A stretch of DNA of 64,000 nt from Cribrihabitans marinus (GTDB lineage Bacteria > Pseudomonadota > Alphaproteobacteria > Rhodobacterales > Rhodobacteraceae): the NCBI RefSeq assembly GCF_900109035.1, contig NZ_FNYD01000004.1, positions 186,001-250,000 of the forward strand, in the 5' to 3' direction. Shown here piece by piece: positions 38,439 through 49,033 of the stretch. The notes beneath the pieces are model-generated. The model was not told where the DNA came from. It saw only the letters and a program-made list of their open reading frames with translations, and searched no databases. Numbering within the stretch: position 1 is the stretch's first letter; every line of letters begins with the position of its first letter. The position numbers and the translations under genes are program-made.

Positions 38439-40469
38439 TCAATCCAGCCGGATCGCCGCGCGGTCCGACCGCCCGTCGGCATCGACAACCACCAGCGCCG
38501 AAAAGCCGGGTCCGGGATGCGGGATCTCGAAACTCCGCGCCCGCTGCCCGGTCGCGGACGGCCGTCCGTCGACCAGGACCGTGAAGGGCGCTGCGCCACC
38601 GCGCAGCTTGACGGTCAGCGGCGCGTCCCCGCCCGCCAGCCTTGCACCATCGGGCGGAAACAGCAGCTGAACCCGGTCCCGCGCATCGCCGAAACGCGCG
38701 CCGCGCGGGCGGAACCGCTGCAGCGGCGCCGGCAACTCGGCCGCGCCGACGATCAGCGTGGCCGGCGGTGGCGGCGGCAACGGGTCGAAACCGGGCTTGA
38801 GCCGCCCGAAGGCCTCGAACAGGACCGGTGCGGCCAGGTCGCCGCCGAACGCGCCCGGAACCGGCGTGCCGTCAGGCCGGCCGATCCAGGCGCCGATCAC
38901 GTGCCGCCCGTCATAACCCACCGCCCAGGCATCGCGATGCCCGTAGGAGGTGCCGGTCTTGTAGGCCAATGCCCGCGCCGGTGCGCCGGGCGGCGGTGCC
39001 AGCCCGGCCAGGATGTCGCCGACCTGCCAGGCCGCAACCTCCGAGATCAGCCGGCCCCCGGTTTCGGTGTTGCCCGGCAGATGGTGCAGCCGCACCGCCT
39101 GCCCGCCATTGGCCAGCCCGGCATAAAGCTGCACCAGATCCCGCAGACTCAGCCCGACCCCGCCCAGCGACACCGCCAGTCCCGGCACGCCGGTCAGGTC
39201 CGGATCCGCGCCCGAGCGCCGCAGCGCATCCATCAGCCGCACCGGTCCCATCGCCTCGGTCAGGCGCACGACCGGGATGTTCAGCGACAGCTGCAGTGCC
39301 TCGCGCACCCGCACATCGCCCCGGAACTGCCCGTCGAAATTGCGCGGCGCATAGCGGCCGAACATCACCGGCCCGTCATGGATCAACGTCTCGGGATGCG
39401 CCAGGCCGCGGTCGAAAGCCAGCCCGTAGACCAGCGGCTTCAGCGTCGAGCCGGGCGAGCGCAGCGCCCGCGTCATGTCGACGAACCCCTGCCGGGCCGG
39501 CGCATAGCCGGGTGAGCCGACCGAGGCCAGGATCGCGCCGCTGCGGTGCTCGGCCACGACCAGCGCCACCGACAGGCCCGCCCCGGCCTCGAACGCCGCG
39601 CGGCTCGCCAGCGCCTGCATCCGGGTCTGCACGCCCGCGTCCAGTGTCAGCACGTGGCGCGCGCGATCCGGTGCCTCGGCGATGACGCGGTCGGACAGGT
39701 GCGGCGCGAGACGCGGAAAGGCGCGCATCCGCCCCGGCACGGGCGCGCGCAGCGCCGCAGCGGCGGACTGTTCGGTCAGCATGCCCTGCGCGCGCATCCG
39801 CTCGACAACCCGGTCCCGCGCGGCGCGGGCGCTGTCCGGATACCGATCGGGCCGCCGGGTCTCGGGCGATTGCGGCAGTGCGACCAGCAACGCCGCCTGC
39901 GCCGGGGTCAAGCGGCGCGGCTCTTTGCCGAACCAGGCCAGCGTGGCCGCCCGCACCCCTTCGAGATTGCCGCCATAAGGGGCATGGGTCAGGTAGAGCG
40001 ACAGGATCGCCTCCTTGTCCAGCCGCCGCTCCAGCGCCAGCGCCACGCGGATCTGCCGCAGCTTGCCGGCCCAGCGCCCGGTGCCGCCATCCTCCAGCAG
40101 CCGCGCGACCTGCATGGTCAGGGTGGATCCGCCCGAAACAGTCCGCCCCTGCCACACCGCCTGCGCCGCCGCGCGGATCATCGCCAGCGGATCGACCCCG
40201 GCATGGCGCCGGAACCGCTTGTCCTCGTAGCGGATCAGCATGCGGGTGAAATCGGGATCCACTGCGCCGGGTGTCAGCCGCCACAGCCCGTCCGCAACCG
40301 GATAGGCCCGCAACAGCGCGCCCTGCCGGTCGCGGATCTCGACCGAGGTCTCGGCCAGCAGAACCGGCAGGTCGGTCGCGTCGACCCAGCGGTCGGCGGC
40401 ATCGCGCAGCGCCGCCAGCGACAGCAGCAGCGCCGCCAGCCCGAACAGCCATCCCGCGGATCTAGCCAT
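38439..40469 (-). CDS. pbpC: Penicillin-binding protein 1C, bifunctional glycosyltransferase/transpeptidase
   Basis: The 676-residue protein has an N-terminal anchor. The GT51 domain has catalytic Glu82 in YEDKRFRRHAG and GGSTLTMQVARLL. The transpeptidase has STLK (Ser341-Lys344), SLN (395-397) and KTGTS (504-508). A C-terminal BiPBP_C-type domain begins near residue 590. It builds peptidoglycan in the periplasm. It lies 15 bases downstream of the macroglobulin gene; this pair is widespread and thought to link envelope repair with trapping of invading proteases. Confidence 0.96.
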   Translation of the reverse strand: MARSAGWLFGLAALLLSLAALRDAADRWVDATDLPVLLAETSVEIRDRQGALLRAYPVADGLWRLTPGAVDPDFTRMLIRYEDKRFRRHAGVDPLAMIRAAAQAVWQGRTVSGGSTLTMQVARLLEDGGTGRWAGKLRQIRVALALERRLDKEAILSLYLTHAPYGGNLEGVRAATLAWFGKEPRRLTPAQAALLVALPQSPETRRPDRYPDSARAARDRVVERMRAQGMLTEQSAAAALRAPVPGRMRAFPRLAPHLSDRVIAEAPDRARHVLTLDAGVQTRMQALASRAAFEAGAGLSVALVVAEHRSGAILASVGSPGYAPARQGFVDMTRALRSPGSTLKPLVYGLAFDRGLAHPETLIHDGPVMFGRYAPRNFDGQFRGDVRVREALQLSLNIPVVRLTEAMGPVRLMDALRRSGADPDLTGVPGLAVSLGGVGLSLRDLVQLYAGLANGGQAVRLHHLPGNTETGGRLISEVAAWQVGDILAGLAPPPGAPARALAYKTGTSYGHRDAWAVGYDGRHVIGAWIGRPDGTPVPGAFGGDLAAPVLFEAFGRLKPGFDPLPPPPPATLIVGAAELPAPLQRFRPRGARFGDARDRVQLLFPPDGARLAGGDAPLTVKLRGGAAPFTVLVDGRPSATGQRARSFEIPHPGPGFSALVVVDADGRSDRAAIRLD

Positions 40470-40484
40470 GCGCCGCTGCCGCCA

Positions 40485-43400
40485 TCATTCCGCCACCACC
40501 ACCTGGCCGGTGGCGGTGCGGGCGCGCAGATCCGGGCGATACATGTCCTCGACCGAGGCGGCCGGGTGATGGAACGTGCCCGGGCTGACCGCGCGGGCGA
40601 TATAGGCCAGCGTCGCCTTGCTGGCCTGCCGCTGGTCCAGCGCGGCCAGGAAGCGGTCGCTGCGGAACTCGGCATGTTCGGCCTCGTCCGGCTCCAGCCA
40701 GTCCAGCGCCCGCACATCACCCGAGCGCAGAAGGCTGGGATTGTCGATCTCGACACCCGCCGGCAGCGGATCGTCGACCATCAGCCGCCCGCCATTCGCC
40801 TCGTGCGGGGTCACGGTCAGCACCGTCACGAACCGGTCGCCGATGCGCAGCGACATCGGGTCGAGCGGCGCGCCTTCCATCGAGTAGTATTGCCGTGCGA
40901 TGCTGTATCCGGTCCCGCCGGCGGGCGGCGGCACCAGCGGTACGCCAAGGGTGGTCAGCGTGATCTCGGTCGCCGCGCCTTCGGCGGAGGTGATGTTGAG
41001 CACCGCATCGTCATCGCCCTCCAGCACCTGCACGAACGGCCCCGAGACCTCGGCGCCGTTCACCCGCAATCCGCTCTGGCCGGGGTCACGGATCAGCGCC
41101 TGCGCGGCCATCAGCGTCCAGGCGGCCTCCTGCGGCGACATGCGCGGCGTGTCCCCGACGATCCGCGCAACCAGCGCGTCGCGATCCACCGCCGCGCTGC
41201 CGGCCTCGGCCGCCAGCGCCAGAACCCCTGCCGCGTCGCGCGTGCCGGTGCCGAAATCGGCGCGCCACAGCCGCTCGTCGGCATCCGCGCCGCCGATCAT
41301 CCGCGCCGCCCGCGCGAACATCGCATCGGCCCGCGTCTGGTCGCCATAGGCCGCCAGCGCCGCGCCCAGCTGTGCCGCCGCCAGCGGGGTGGCAAAGGCA
41401 TCGCCCTTCACATCGGCATAGTAGCGCAGATCGCCCATCGCCGCCGCGCCTTCGCGCGCCAGAACCGACAGGGCATAGGCGATATCCTCACCGCCCCAGT
41501 CGAAATCGGGGGCATAGTTGATGCGGTTCCGCAGGTTGTCCATCGCCTGCGCATAGGCGCGGTCGGGCACCGCATGCCCCTCGGCCCGCGCCCGACTGAG
41601 GAAATCGGCGACATAGGCGTCGAGCCAGAATTCACCGCTCTCGGCCCGCCACAGGCCGAAGGCCCCGTTCGGCGCCTGCCGGCTGAGCACCCGGGTGATC
41701 GCCGCCGCGATGCGGTCGCGCACGGCCGGGCCGGCGCCCAGCCCCGTGGCCTCGGCCACCGAGGTCAGGTAGAGCAGCGGCAGCGCCTGCGACGTCACCT
41801 GCTCGGTGCAGCCATAGGGGTAGCGGTCAAGCATCGACAGCAGCCCCGGCGCGTCGAACCGCGCCAGCGGGCCGGCCGACAGGATCGCACGGGCCGACCC
41901 GGGCCGAAGCTCGGCAAAGACATCGCGCGAGAACAGGAAACTGTCGCCGGCGCCCAGCGCAAAGCGCCGTGACTGCGCCACCACGGGATCGTTGGCGCGC
42001 ACCGGCAGAACCAGCTCTTGCGTCTGATCCTCGCCCGCCGGCGTGGTCAGGGTCAGCGTCAGTGATGGATCGCCCACCGCCACCGCCTGCACCGGCACTT
42101 CGAACACCGCCTTGCCGCCCGGCGTCAGCGTGAACCGGCCCGGCACCTCGCCCAGTGACAAGCCCGGCCCGGCCTTAAGGTCCAGCGCCATTTCGCCCGC
42201 CGGCCCATCGGCATGCACCACCTCCAGCCGGACACGGCTGCGGTCGCCCGGCGCCAGAAAGCGCGGCAGCGACGCACTCGCCACCACCGGGTCGCGCACG
42301 ATCATCTCGGCCTCGGCCTGGCCCACCGCGTCGGCCGACCAGGCCACCGCCATCAGCCGCAACGCGCCGTTGAAGTCCGGCAGGTCGATGTCGACATCTG
42401 CCATGCCGTCCGAGCCGACCCGCACCGGGCCGCTGAACTCGGCGACCAGCTCCTGCGTCGGCGGCGGCGACTGCATCCGCAGCCCCGATCCGGCATCGCC
42501 GCCCGAGCGCACCTGACCCATCGCGCCGCTCATGCCGTCGATCAGTCGGCCATAGACATCGCGCAGCTCGACCCCCAGCCGGCGCTGGCCGAAATAGTGC
42601 CCCTTGGGATCGGGGCTGTCGAACCCGGTCAGGTTGAGGATGCCCTGATCCACCGCCGCAAGCGTCAGCCAGACGTCCTGCCCCTCGGCCGCGCCATCTA
42701 CCTGGACGCTGACCTGTCGGATCCCGCGCGGGCGGACGATCTCGGGTGCGTCGATCGCGACGTCAAGCGCCTTGCCGACCGGCGTGACGGCGGCATGCGC
42801 CAGGCCCAGTGCCCGCGCCGGGTTCTGGCCTGCATCCACATCCATCGGCCGGATCAGCGTGGCCGAGACGTAGGCGCCGGTGCCCCAGTCGTCGGTGACC
42901 TGCAACGGGATCACCGTCTCGCCGGCCTCGACGGTCAGCATCTGGCGCTCGATCACCCGGTCGGACAGCACAGCGACCTGCACCTGCCCCGCCATCCGCG
43001 GCACGATCCTGAGCCGCGCGGTCTCGCCCGGGCGATAGCTGTCCCGGTCTAGCGAAAGCTCCAGCCGGTCAGGCGTGGCGCTTGCATCCGCGGCCTGGTA
43101 CCAGCCCGCGTCGAACCCGATGGAGGCCGCCGCATATGGCCCGTCGGTGCGTTCGACGACCAGCTCATAGCTGCCCCAATCCACCGGCTGCGACAGCGAC
43201 AGCGCCGCATCCGCCAGCGTGGCCTCGCCGGTGGCGACCCGCGACCGGCGCGTCACCGGTTCCCAGTTCCAGTTGCCATAGAGCTGATACCACTGATACC
43301 GCGTCTCTACCCGGTTCAGGGTCCAGCGCAGCTGCATCGGCGCGGGCGTCAGGTCGGGCGACAGGCCGACGATGCGAAAGGCGGCCTCGGACCCTTCGGG

Positions 43401-45911
43401 CACCACGTCATCGAACATCGGGCGGATGCCGATCACCGGACCGGCGGGCCGCACCGGGGCGGTCAACCGGCGTTCCACCGGGCGGGCCGAGCCATCGGCC
43501 AGCCGCACGGTCACGCTGGCCTGCATCGGCTTGCCCTCGGCGCCCGCCGCCGGGATTTCGACCGGGACCACCGCCTGGCCCTGCGCATCGGTGCGCTGGC
43601 CGCCGAACTGGCTGCTCTGGGCCTGGCCCGAAGCGTCATGCCGGCCGAACCGGAAGCCGGGGAACCCCTCGACCGTTTCGGCGGGGCGCAAGCTGACTTG
43701 CCCGTCCACGCTCAGATCCGCGCCGGGCGCGCCGAACAGGTAGCGCGCCGAGATCGTCAGCGGCGGGCTGTCCCCGGGGCGCAGCGGCGCGTCGGGCAGC
43801 GAGAGGTCGAAATCGATGCGTTCGGGCAGGAAATCCTCGACCAGCACCTGCCGGCTGGCCAGCGCCGCGCCCTCGGGGTCGCTGAAGACATCCAGACGCC
43901 AGGTGCCGCGCGGGGCGGTGTCGCCCACGGCGAGGCCGAACACATGCCCCCCGGCCACCCCGCCATCCGAGACGGCGCGGCGATACTCCACCCCGTCGGG
44001 ACGCCGCAGGATCGCGGTCAGGGGCAGGCCCTCGATTGCCTGCGCGATGCCGTCCCGCGCCAGTGCCGTGGCGTGGATCGTCTCGCCCGCGCGATAGGCG
44101 CCGCGATCGGTGGTCAGGAACACGTCCACCGGCCCGGCCGGCGCGCGCCCTTCGACCCCGCGATCGGACAGGTCGAAGGCCGGATCGACAAGCGACAGGA
44201 AGCCGATGTCGCTGTTGCCCTGCGCCGCCAGCACCAGCGCGGGCGCAGCCCCGCCCGTGCCACGGGTCAGACCCGGCGCAAAGACCGCGACACCATCCTC
44301 GCCGGTCCGGGCCGTGCCCAGAACCGCGTTAGCCTTCGACACCAGCGTGACCTCGATCCCGTCACGCGGCTTCGCATCGGCGAGCGAGCGCACCGCGACA
44401 TGCAGCCCGTCATTGCCCGAGATCGTCGAAAGCCCCAGATCGGACAGCACGAACCACTGCGTCGCGCCCGGATCGTCATAGGGATCGGCCCCGGGCACCC
44501 GCGCGGTCAGCGCATAGATCCCCGCGGGCTGACCCGCAATCGCCGCGCCCATCGGCAGACGCGTGGTCATCTCGCGGTTCAGCTCGCTCGGCACCGTGGC
44601 GGTCCCGGTCCAGACATCCTGGGCGATGTCGGAGGCGAATTCCTGCTCCTGCCAATGGCTGAGCGGCCGGGCAAAGAACCCCTGCCGTACCGCCTGCAGG
44701 AGGTTGCGGTCACTGACGCGGCGCAGCTGCAGCTCCAGCTCGGTCAGGTTGACGGTCTCGACCGGCAGCGCGGCATCGGCGGCCTTTGGCAGCACGTAGG
44801 ACCGGCCGGGAAACCGGACCGAAGGGCTGCGGTCGCGCACGTAATGGGTCAGCACCACGTCCTTGATCAGCGTTTCGCCTGAGGCCGCGGGCAGACCCCG
44901 CCGGAGCGTCATCCGATACCGCGTGCCATGCGCGACTCCATCGACGCAAATCTGGCTCTCCTCGGCTTGCACCACCAGCGCCGGGTCGGGCAGCTGCACG
45001 AAGGGTTCGTAATCCACCCCCGCCCGCACCAGCGGTTCCGAGAACTGCGCGCAGATCCGTGGCGCGGCGGAATCGCTTTCCACAGTGGTCTCGACCACGC
45101 GGAACCCGTATTTCGCGACCGCCCGATCCAGCGCGGCCAGCAGGTCCTTGCGCGGCTGCAACTCGGTCGCGCGCCGCAGGGCCGATACCATGTCTCGGCC
45201 CCGCCCCGTGGCTTCCAGCGCATCGGCCAGCACCGACAGGGCGCTGACCTCGGCCCCGGCGCCTTGCGCCCGCAGCACCGCGTTCACCGCAGCGCTCAGC
45301 GCCCGGTCACGAAGCGCACGTTTCGCGTTGGAATTGTCCTCCTCCACCGCCAGAAGGCGGGCGGCATAGTCGGCCCAGAGATCCGACCGGTCGCCCAGCG
45401 CCGCCGCCGCACCGGCCCAGCCCGCCCCGCGCTGCGGATCCTCGGTCGCCCGAGCGGCATCGACAAGCGATTGCAGGTCGTTGCCCGCCGTCGGGTGGCG
45501 CAACCCCAGTTCCCGCGCCTGCCGCGCCGCGGTCGCCAGATCGGCCGGCTTGAGAAAGCCGAGGCTCTGCAATCGGGCTGGCACCGCCGCCAGATAAGCC
45601 GGGTCGGTGCCGATCTTCCGCGCCGAGAGCGCACCCTCATAGGCTGTTTCCTCGCTGACACCGCGCTTGGGGAAACAGGCGTTGGAACGGCGGTTGAAGG
45701 TGAAGGCGGTGCATTGGTCGTTGGCCGAACAGGCCCGCACGCAGGAGGCCAGATCGGTGTCGAAGAGCGGATCCAGGTCCGCGCCATAGAAATCCATGTC
45801 CGCGCTGGCCAGGTATCGGAACGTTGGCACCGCCTCTTGCGCGCCGGCCGCGCCGGACAGGGAGAAAAGCGTTGCGAAACAAGCGCCAAGGGCGAAACCG
45901 AACCGTGCCAT
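40485..45911 (-). CDS. Alpha-2-macroglobulin family protein with PAN/apple-like N-terminus
   Basis: The 1808-residue protein has a Sec signal peptide (LSGAAGAQ) but no lipobox, unlike E. coli YfhM. Residues about 55-90 form a PAN-like motif with paired cysteines (LASCVRACSANDQCTAFTFNRRSNACFPK). Repeated macroglobulin beta domains and a bait region follow. The thioester motif is CTEQ with Cys1368 in YPYGCTEQVTSQALP, so covalent trapping looks possible. An alpha-alpha toroid domain follows. The start at 45911 follows GGAGGTCC. It is paired with pbpC. Confidence 0.93.
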   Translation of the reverse strand: MARFGFALGACFATLFSLSGAAGAQEAVPTFRYLASADMDFYGADLDPLFDTDLASCVRACSANDQCTAFTFNRRSNACFPKRGVSEETAYEGALSARKIGTDPAYLAAVPARLQSLGFLKPADLATAARQARELGLRHPTAGNDLQSLVDAARATEDPQRGAGWAGAAAALGDRSDLWADYAARLLAVEEDNSNAKRALRDRALSAAVNAVLRAQGAGAEVSALSVLADALEATGRGRDMVSALRRATELQPRKDLLAALDRAVAKYGFRVVETTVESDSAAPRICAQFSEPLVRAGVDYEPFVQLPDPALVVQAEESQICVDGVAHGTRYRMTLRRGLPAASGETLIKDVVLTHYVRDRSPSVRFPGRSYVLPKAADAALPVETVNLTELELQLRRVSDRNLLQAVRQGFFARPLSHWQEQEFASDIAQDVWTGTATVPSELNREMTTRLPMGAAIAGQPAGIYALTARVPGADPYDDPGATQWFVLSDLGLSTISGNDGLHVAVRSLADAKPRDGIEVTLVSKANAVLGTARTGEDGVAVFAPGLTRGTGGAAPALVLAAQGNSDIGFLSLVDPAFDLSDRGVEGRAPAGPVDVFLTTDRGAYRAGETIHATALARDGIAQAIEGLPLTAILRRPDGVEYRRAVSDGGVAGGHVFGLAVGDTAPRGTWRLDVFSDPEGAALASRQVLVEDFLPERIDFDLSLPDAPLRPGDSPPLTISARYLFGAPGADLSVDGQVSLRPAETVEGFPGFRFGRHDASGQAQSSQFGGQRTDAQGQAVVPVEIPAAGAEGKPMQASVTVRLADGSARPVERRLTAPVRPAGPVIGIRPMFDDVVPEGSEAAFRIVGLSPDLTPAPMQLRWTLNRVETRYQWYQLYGNWNWEPVTRRSRVATGEATLADAALSLSQPVDWGSYELVVERTDGPYAAASIGFDAGWYQAADASATPDRLELSLDRDSYRPGETARLRIVPRMAGQVQVAVLSDRVIERQMLTVEAGETVIPLQVTDDWGTGAYVSATLIRPMDVDAGQNPARALGLAHAAVTPVGKALDVAIDAPEIVRPRGIRQVSVQVDGAAEGQDVWLTLAAVDQGILNLTGFDSPDPKGHYFGQRRLGVELRDVYGRLIDGMSGAMGQVRSGGDAGSGLRMQSPPPTQELVAEFSGPVRVGSDGMADVDIDLPDFNGALRLMAVAWSADAVGQAEAEMIVRDPVVASASLPRFLAPGDRSRVRLEVVHADGPAGEMALDLKAGPGLSLGEVPGRFTLTPGGKAVFEVPVQAVAVGDPSLTLTLTTPAGEDQTQELVLPVRANDPVVAQSRRFALGAGDSFLFSRDVFAELRPGSARAILSAGPLARFDAPGLLSMLDRYPYGCTEQVTSQALPLLYLTSVAEATGLGAGPAVRDRIAAAITRVLSRQAPNGAFGLWRAESGEFWLDAYVADFLSRARAEGHAVPDRAYAQAMDNLRNRINYAPDFDWGGEDIAYALSVLAREGAAAMGDLRYYADVKGDAFATPLAAAQLGAALAAYGDQTRADAMFARAARMIGGADADERLWRADFGTGTRDAAGVLALAAEAGSAAVDRDALVARIVGDTPRMSPQEAAWTLMAAQALIRDPGQSGLRVNGAEVSGPFVQVLEGDDDAVLNITSAEGAATEITLTTLGVPLVPPPAGGTGYSIARQYYSMEGAPLDPMSLRIGDRFVTVLTVTPHEANGGRLMVDDPLPAGVEIDNPSLLRSGDVRALDWLEPDEAEHAEFRSDRFLAALDQRQASKATLAYIARAVSPGTFHHPAASVEDMYRPDLRARTATGQVVVAE

Positions 45912-46010
45912 GCGGACCTCCTGCAATGCCGCAAGGGTTGCATGAGGCGTCACGTGAGGCAATCGTTTCCGCCGCCGCGCTGATTAAGCGGATCTTCACC
46001 GGAGGCGGAG

Positions 46011-46038
46011 CAGTCTGGCTGCGTCAAGGGGCAGACTG
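46011..46038 (+). promoter_or_regulatory. Inverted repeat just upstream of the hybrid kinase gene
   Basis: CAGTCTG (46011-46017) and CAGACTG (46032-46038) form a 7-bp inverted repeat 11 bases before the kinase ATG, which itself has a poor ribosome site. It may be a protein-binding site or a 5' hairpin. I infer no specific regulator. Confidence 0.3.
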
Positions 46039-46049
46039 GATTCGGCGCG

Positions 46050-48242
46050 ATGAGCCTGGCGAACAAACTGGCCGAGGAACGGCGCGCGCGGCTGGCAGCG
46101 GAACGCCTGCTGGCGCTGAAGGAGGCCGAGCTGTCGGCCGCCAACCGAAAACTGGGGCGCCATGCCCTCGCCCTGACCCGGCAAATCGGCGAAACCCGGG
46201 CCGAGGTCGAGACCGTCCGCGACGAGAACGAAAAGGTCAAATCCGACCTGACCGCGGCCAACGCCAAGATCGAGCTGGCCGAGCGCCGCCTGTGGCTGTC
46301 GATCCAGACGATCCAGGACGGGTTTGCCTTCTTCGACGCCGACAGCCGTCTGATCGGCGCCAATGCGGCCTATCTCGGGGTCTTCGACGGGCTGGACGAC
46401 GTCGCGCCGGGCGTCAGCTACATCCGGCTTCTGGAGCTGCTGATCGACGAGGGGCTGGTGGATCCCGACCCCGAGGACCCCGCGGACTGGCGGCAGAAGA
46501 TGATCGCTCGCTGGACCGCACCGAACCCGAAACCCACGGTGATCCGCCTGTGGAACGACAAATATATCAAGCTGATCGACCAGCGCGGGCATGGCGGCGA
46601 TGTCGTCAGCCTGGCGTTGGATATCACCCCCACCGTCCGCTACGAGGCCGAACTGCGCGCCGCGCGCGAACGGGCCGAGGCCGCGAACCGGGCGAAATCC
46701 GCTTTCCTGGCCAACATGAGCCACGAGATCCGGACCCCGATGAACGGCGTCGTCGGCATGGCCGACCTGCTGATGGAAACCGCGCTGGACGACGATCAGC
46801 GCCTCTATGCCAGCACGATCAAAAGCTCGGGCGAGGCGCTTCTGGTCATCATCAACGACGTGCTGGACTACTCCAAGATCGAGGCGGACAGGATGGCCCT
46901 GCATCCCGAGCCGTTCGACCTGGAACGCTGCATCCACGAGATCGTCATGCTGTTGCAGCCGAGAGTGCGCGACAAGGGGCTTGATCTGCTGGTGGATTAC
47001 GACCTGTTCCTGCCGACACAGTTCAAGGGCGATCCGGGGCGGGTGCGGCAGGTTCTGACCAACCTGATCGGCAACGCGGTCAAGTTCACCGCAACGGGTC
47101 ACGTCCTGGTGCGGGTGACCGGAGTGCCGGATCCCGCCAGCGGCAAATGCGCCGTGCACCTGGCGATCGAGGATACCGGGCCGGGCATTCCGTCGAAAAA
47201 ACAGGACCACATCTTCGGCGAGTTCAACCAGCTGGAGGAAGCCCGGAATCGCCAGTTCGAGGGCACCGGGCTGGGACTTGCGATCTCGAAACGGCTGGTC
47301 GGGATCATGGGTGGCCAGATGTGGGTCGACAGCGCGCCGGGCCAGGGATCGTGCTTCGGCTTCCGCCTGACCCTGCCGCTGGCCAACACCAACCGGCCGG
47401 CCTTGCCGGCAATGCCGCGGGGCCTGAGGCACGCGATGATCGTGGACGACCTGGCGGTGAACCGCGCCATCCTGGAGAAGCAGCTGGACCAGCTTGGCAT
47501 CCGCGTCACCGCCTGCGCCTCGGGCGACGAGGCGCTGGAGCGGTTCGATGACGGTGTCGACATTGTGCTGACCGATCACAACATGCCCGGCATGGACGGT
47601 CTGCAACTGGCCACGGCCCTGCGCGAACGAGGGCGGCGGGACGTGCCGGTGCTGATGCTGACCTCCAGCCCCGGCGCCGTGCAGGCGGACCCCTCCGCCG
47701 GCCTGCTCGACGGTATCCTGCAGAAACCGGTGCCGCGCGGCGTACTGTTCCGGCACCTTGCAGCGCTTGGCGCCGATCCGTCGGGTGCGGCCGGTGGTCA
47801 GGACGCCACTGCTCCACCCACGCCCCGCCGGATGCGGGTGCTGGCGGCCGAGGACAACCGGACCAACCAGCTGGTGCTGCGCAAGATGCTGCAGGCGCTG
47901 GATATCGAGCTGCGCTTTGCCGGCAACGGCCATGAAGCGGTCGCGCTCTACCGCGGTTTCGCGCCGGATCTGGTGTTCATGGACATCTCGATGCCCGGCA
48001 TGGACGGCAAGCAGGCCACAACCGAGATCCGCCGCATCGAGGCTGGTTCGGGCGTCCGGGTGCCGATCGTCGCGCTGACCGCGCATGCGATGCAGGGCGA
48101 CTCGGGCGAGATCCTGGCCTCCGGGCTGGACCACTACCTGACGAAACCGCTGCAGAAGGCGCAGCTGGTCGAGCGGATCGTTCTGGCACGGCCGCAAGGG
48201 GCGCGCGATCCGGTCCCCGCCACGGCGGATCAGTCCGGATAG
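46050..48242 (+). CDS. Soluble hybrid histidine kinase with PAS, HisKA/HATPase and two receiver domains
   Basis: This 730-residue protein has no membrane segment. Order: N-terminal coiled coil (1-80), PAS-like domain (about 81-200), HisKA with His225 in SHEIRTP, and HATPase with N-box around residue 338-346 and [13 protein letters not shown]1 follows with Asp509 and Lys559. REC2 has Asp645 and a downstream KPL. Both receivers keep the acidic pair and phosphorylation Asp. The signal is presumably cytoplasmic. The final receiver overlaps convergently with yaaA. No separate regulator gene is adjacent. Confidence 0.93.
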   Translation: MSLANKLAEERRARLAAERLLALKEAELSAANRKLGRHALALTRQIGETRAEVETVRDENEKVKSDLTAANAKIELAERRLWLSIQTIQDGFAFFDADSRLIGANAAYLGVFDGLDDVAPGVSYIRLLELLIDEGLVDPDPEDPADWRQKMIARWTAPNPKPTVIRLWNDKYIKLIDQRGHGGDVVSLALDITPTVRYEAELRAARERAEAANRAKSAFLANMSHEIRTPMNGVVGMADLLMETALDDDQRLYASTIKSSGEALLVIINDVLDYSKIEADRMALHPEPFDLERCIHEIVMLLQPRVRDKGLDLLVDYDLFLPTQFKGDPGRVRQVLTNLIGNAVKFTATGHVLVRVTGVPDPASGKCAVHLAIEDTGPGIPSKKQDHIFGEFNQLEEARNRQFEGTGLGLAISKRLVGIMGGQMWVDSAPGQGSCFGFRLTLPLANTNRPALPAMPRGLRHAMIVDDLAVNRAILEKQLDQLGIRVTACASGDEALERFDDGVDIVLTDHNMPGMDGLQLATALRERGRRDVPVLMLTSSPGAVQADPSAGLLDGILQKPVPRGVLFRHLAALGADPSGAAGGQDATAPPTPRRMRVLAAEDNRTNQLVLRKMLQALDIELRFAGNGHEAVALYRGFAPDLVFMDISMPGMDGKQATTEIRRIEAGSGVRVPIVALTAHAMQGDSGEILASGLDHYLTKPLQKAQLVERIVLARPQGARDPVPATADQSG

Positions 48243-49000
48243 GGGCGCACGAAGGCCGGACGGTCCGGCTCGGAGAGGTCGGGCCGATAGGCATAGCCGC
48301 CGCTGTCGAAATCGCGCAGCGCCGCGGGATCCTCCAACCGGTTCTGGATGACATGGCGCGCCATCGCGCCCCGCGCCTTCTTGGCGAAGAAGCTGACGAT
48401 CTTCGGGCCGCTGCCCTTGTCCTCCATGAACACCGGCGAAATCACCCGCAGCCGGAGCGCCTTGGGCGCAACGGCGCCGAAATACTCCTGGCTGGCGCAG
48501 TTGACCAGCACATCGGTGCCAAGCGCCTCGGCCTGCGCATTCAGGGCCTTGCTCAGCTGGTCGCGCCAATAGTCATAGAGGCTGCCGCCGCGCCGCGTCC
48601 TGAGACGGCTGCCCATTTCCAGACGGTAGGGCTGGATCGCGTCGAGCGGGCGCAAGAGGCCGTAGAGACCGGACAGGATGCGCAGATGATCCTGCGCCCA
48701 GGCCAGTTCCTCGGGCTCAAGCGAGGACGCCTCCAAGCCCTGATAGGTGTCGCCGGCAAAGGCCAGAACCGCCGGGCGGGTCGCGGCCGGCGCGGGCGCA
48801 TCCTCGAAGGCGCGGAACCGGTCGCGGTTCAGCCGGGCCAGGTCGTCGCTCAGATCCATCAGGTCGCGCAGGCCGCCCAGGGTCAGGTTCCGCGCAGTGC
48901 GGGCCAGCCGGTTGGCATCCTGCGCCATCGCGGGCTGCGTCATCTCGACATCGCGTTCCGCCCAGTCCAGCCGCTTGGCCGGAGAGATCACAACCAGCAT
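48230..49000 (-). CDS. yaaA: Peroxide stress protein YaaA family
   Basis: The 256-residue protein opens with MLVVISPAKRLDW, the YaaA signature. Further typical blocks are LSGLYGLLRPLDAIQPYRLEMGSRL, YWRDQLSKALN, NCASQEYFGAV and FFAKKARGAMAR. In E. coli YaaA limits iron and oxidative damage during peroxide stress and binds DNA. It overlaps the kinase gene by 13 bases at their 3' ends. Confidence 0.95.
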   Translation of the reverse strand: MLVVISPAKRLDWAERDVEMTQPAMAQDANRLARTARNLTLGGLRDLMDLSDDLARLNRDRFRAFEDAPAPAATRPAVLAFAGDTYQGLEASSLEPEELAWAQDHLRILSGLYGLLRPLDAIQPYRLEMGSRLRTRRGGSLYDYWRDQLSKALNAQAEALGTDVLVNCASQEYFGAVAPKALRLRVISPVFMEDKGSGPKIVSFFAKKARGAMARHVIQNRLEDPAALRDFDSGGYAYRPDLSEPDRPAFVRPYPD

Positions 49001-49033
49001 TCCCGCCCCCTTGGTTCCGTCATCCGTCCTGAT

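Noticed and set aside
45941-45960. TCACGTGA palindrome and TGAGGC direct repeat upstream of the macroglobulin gene
   Set aside because: The site is short and could arise by chance in GC-rich DNA; I have no regulator to connect it to.
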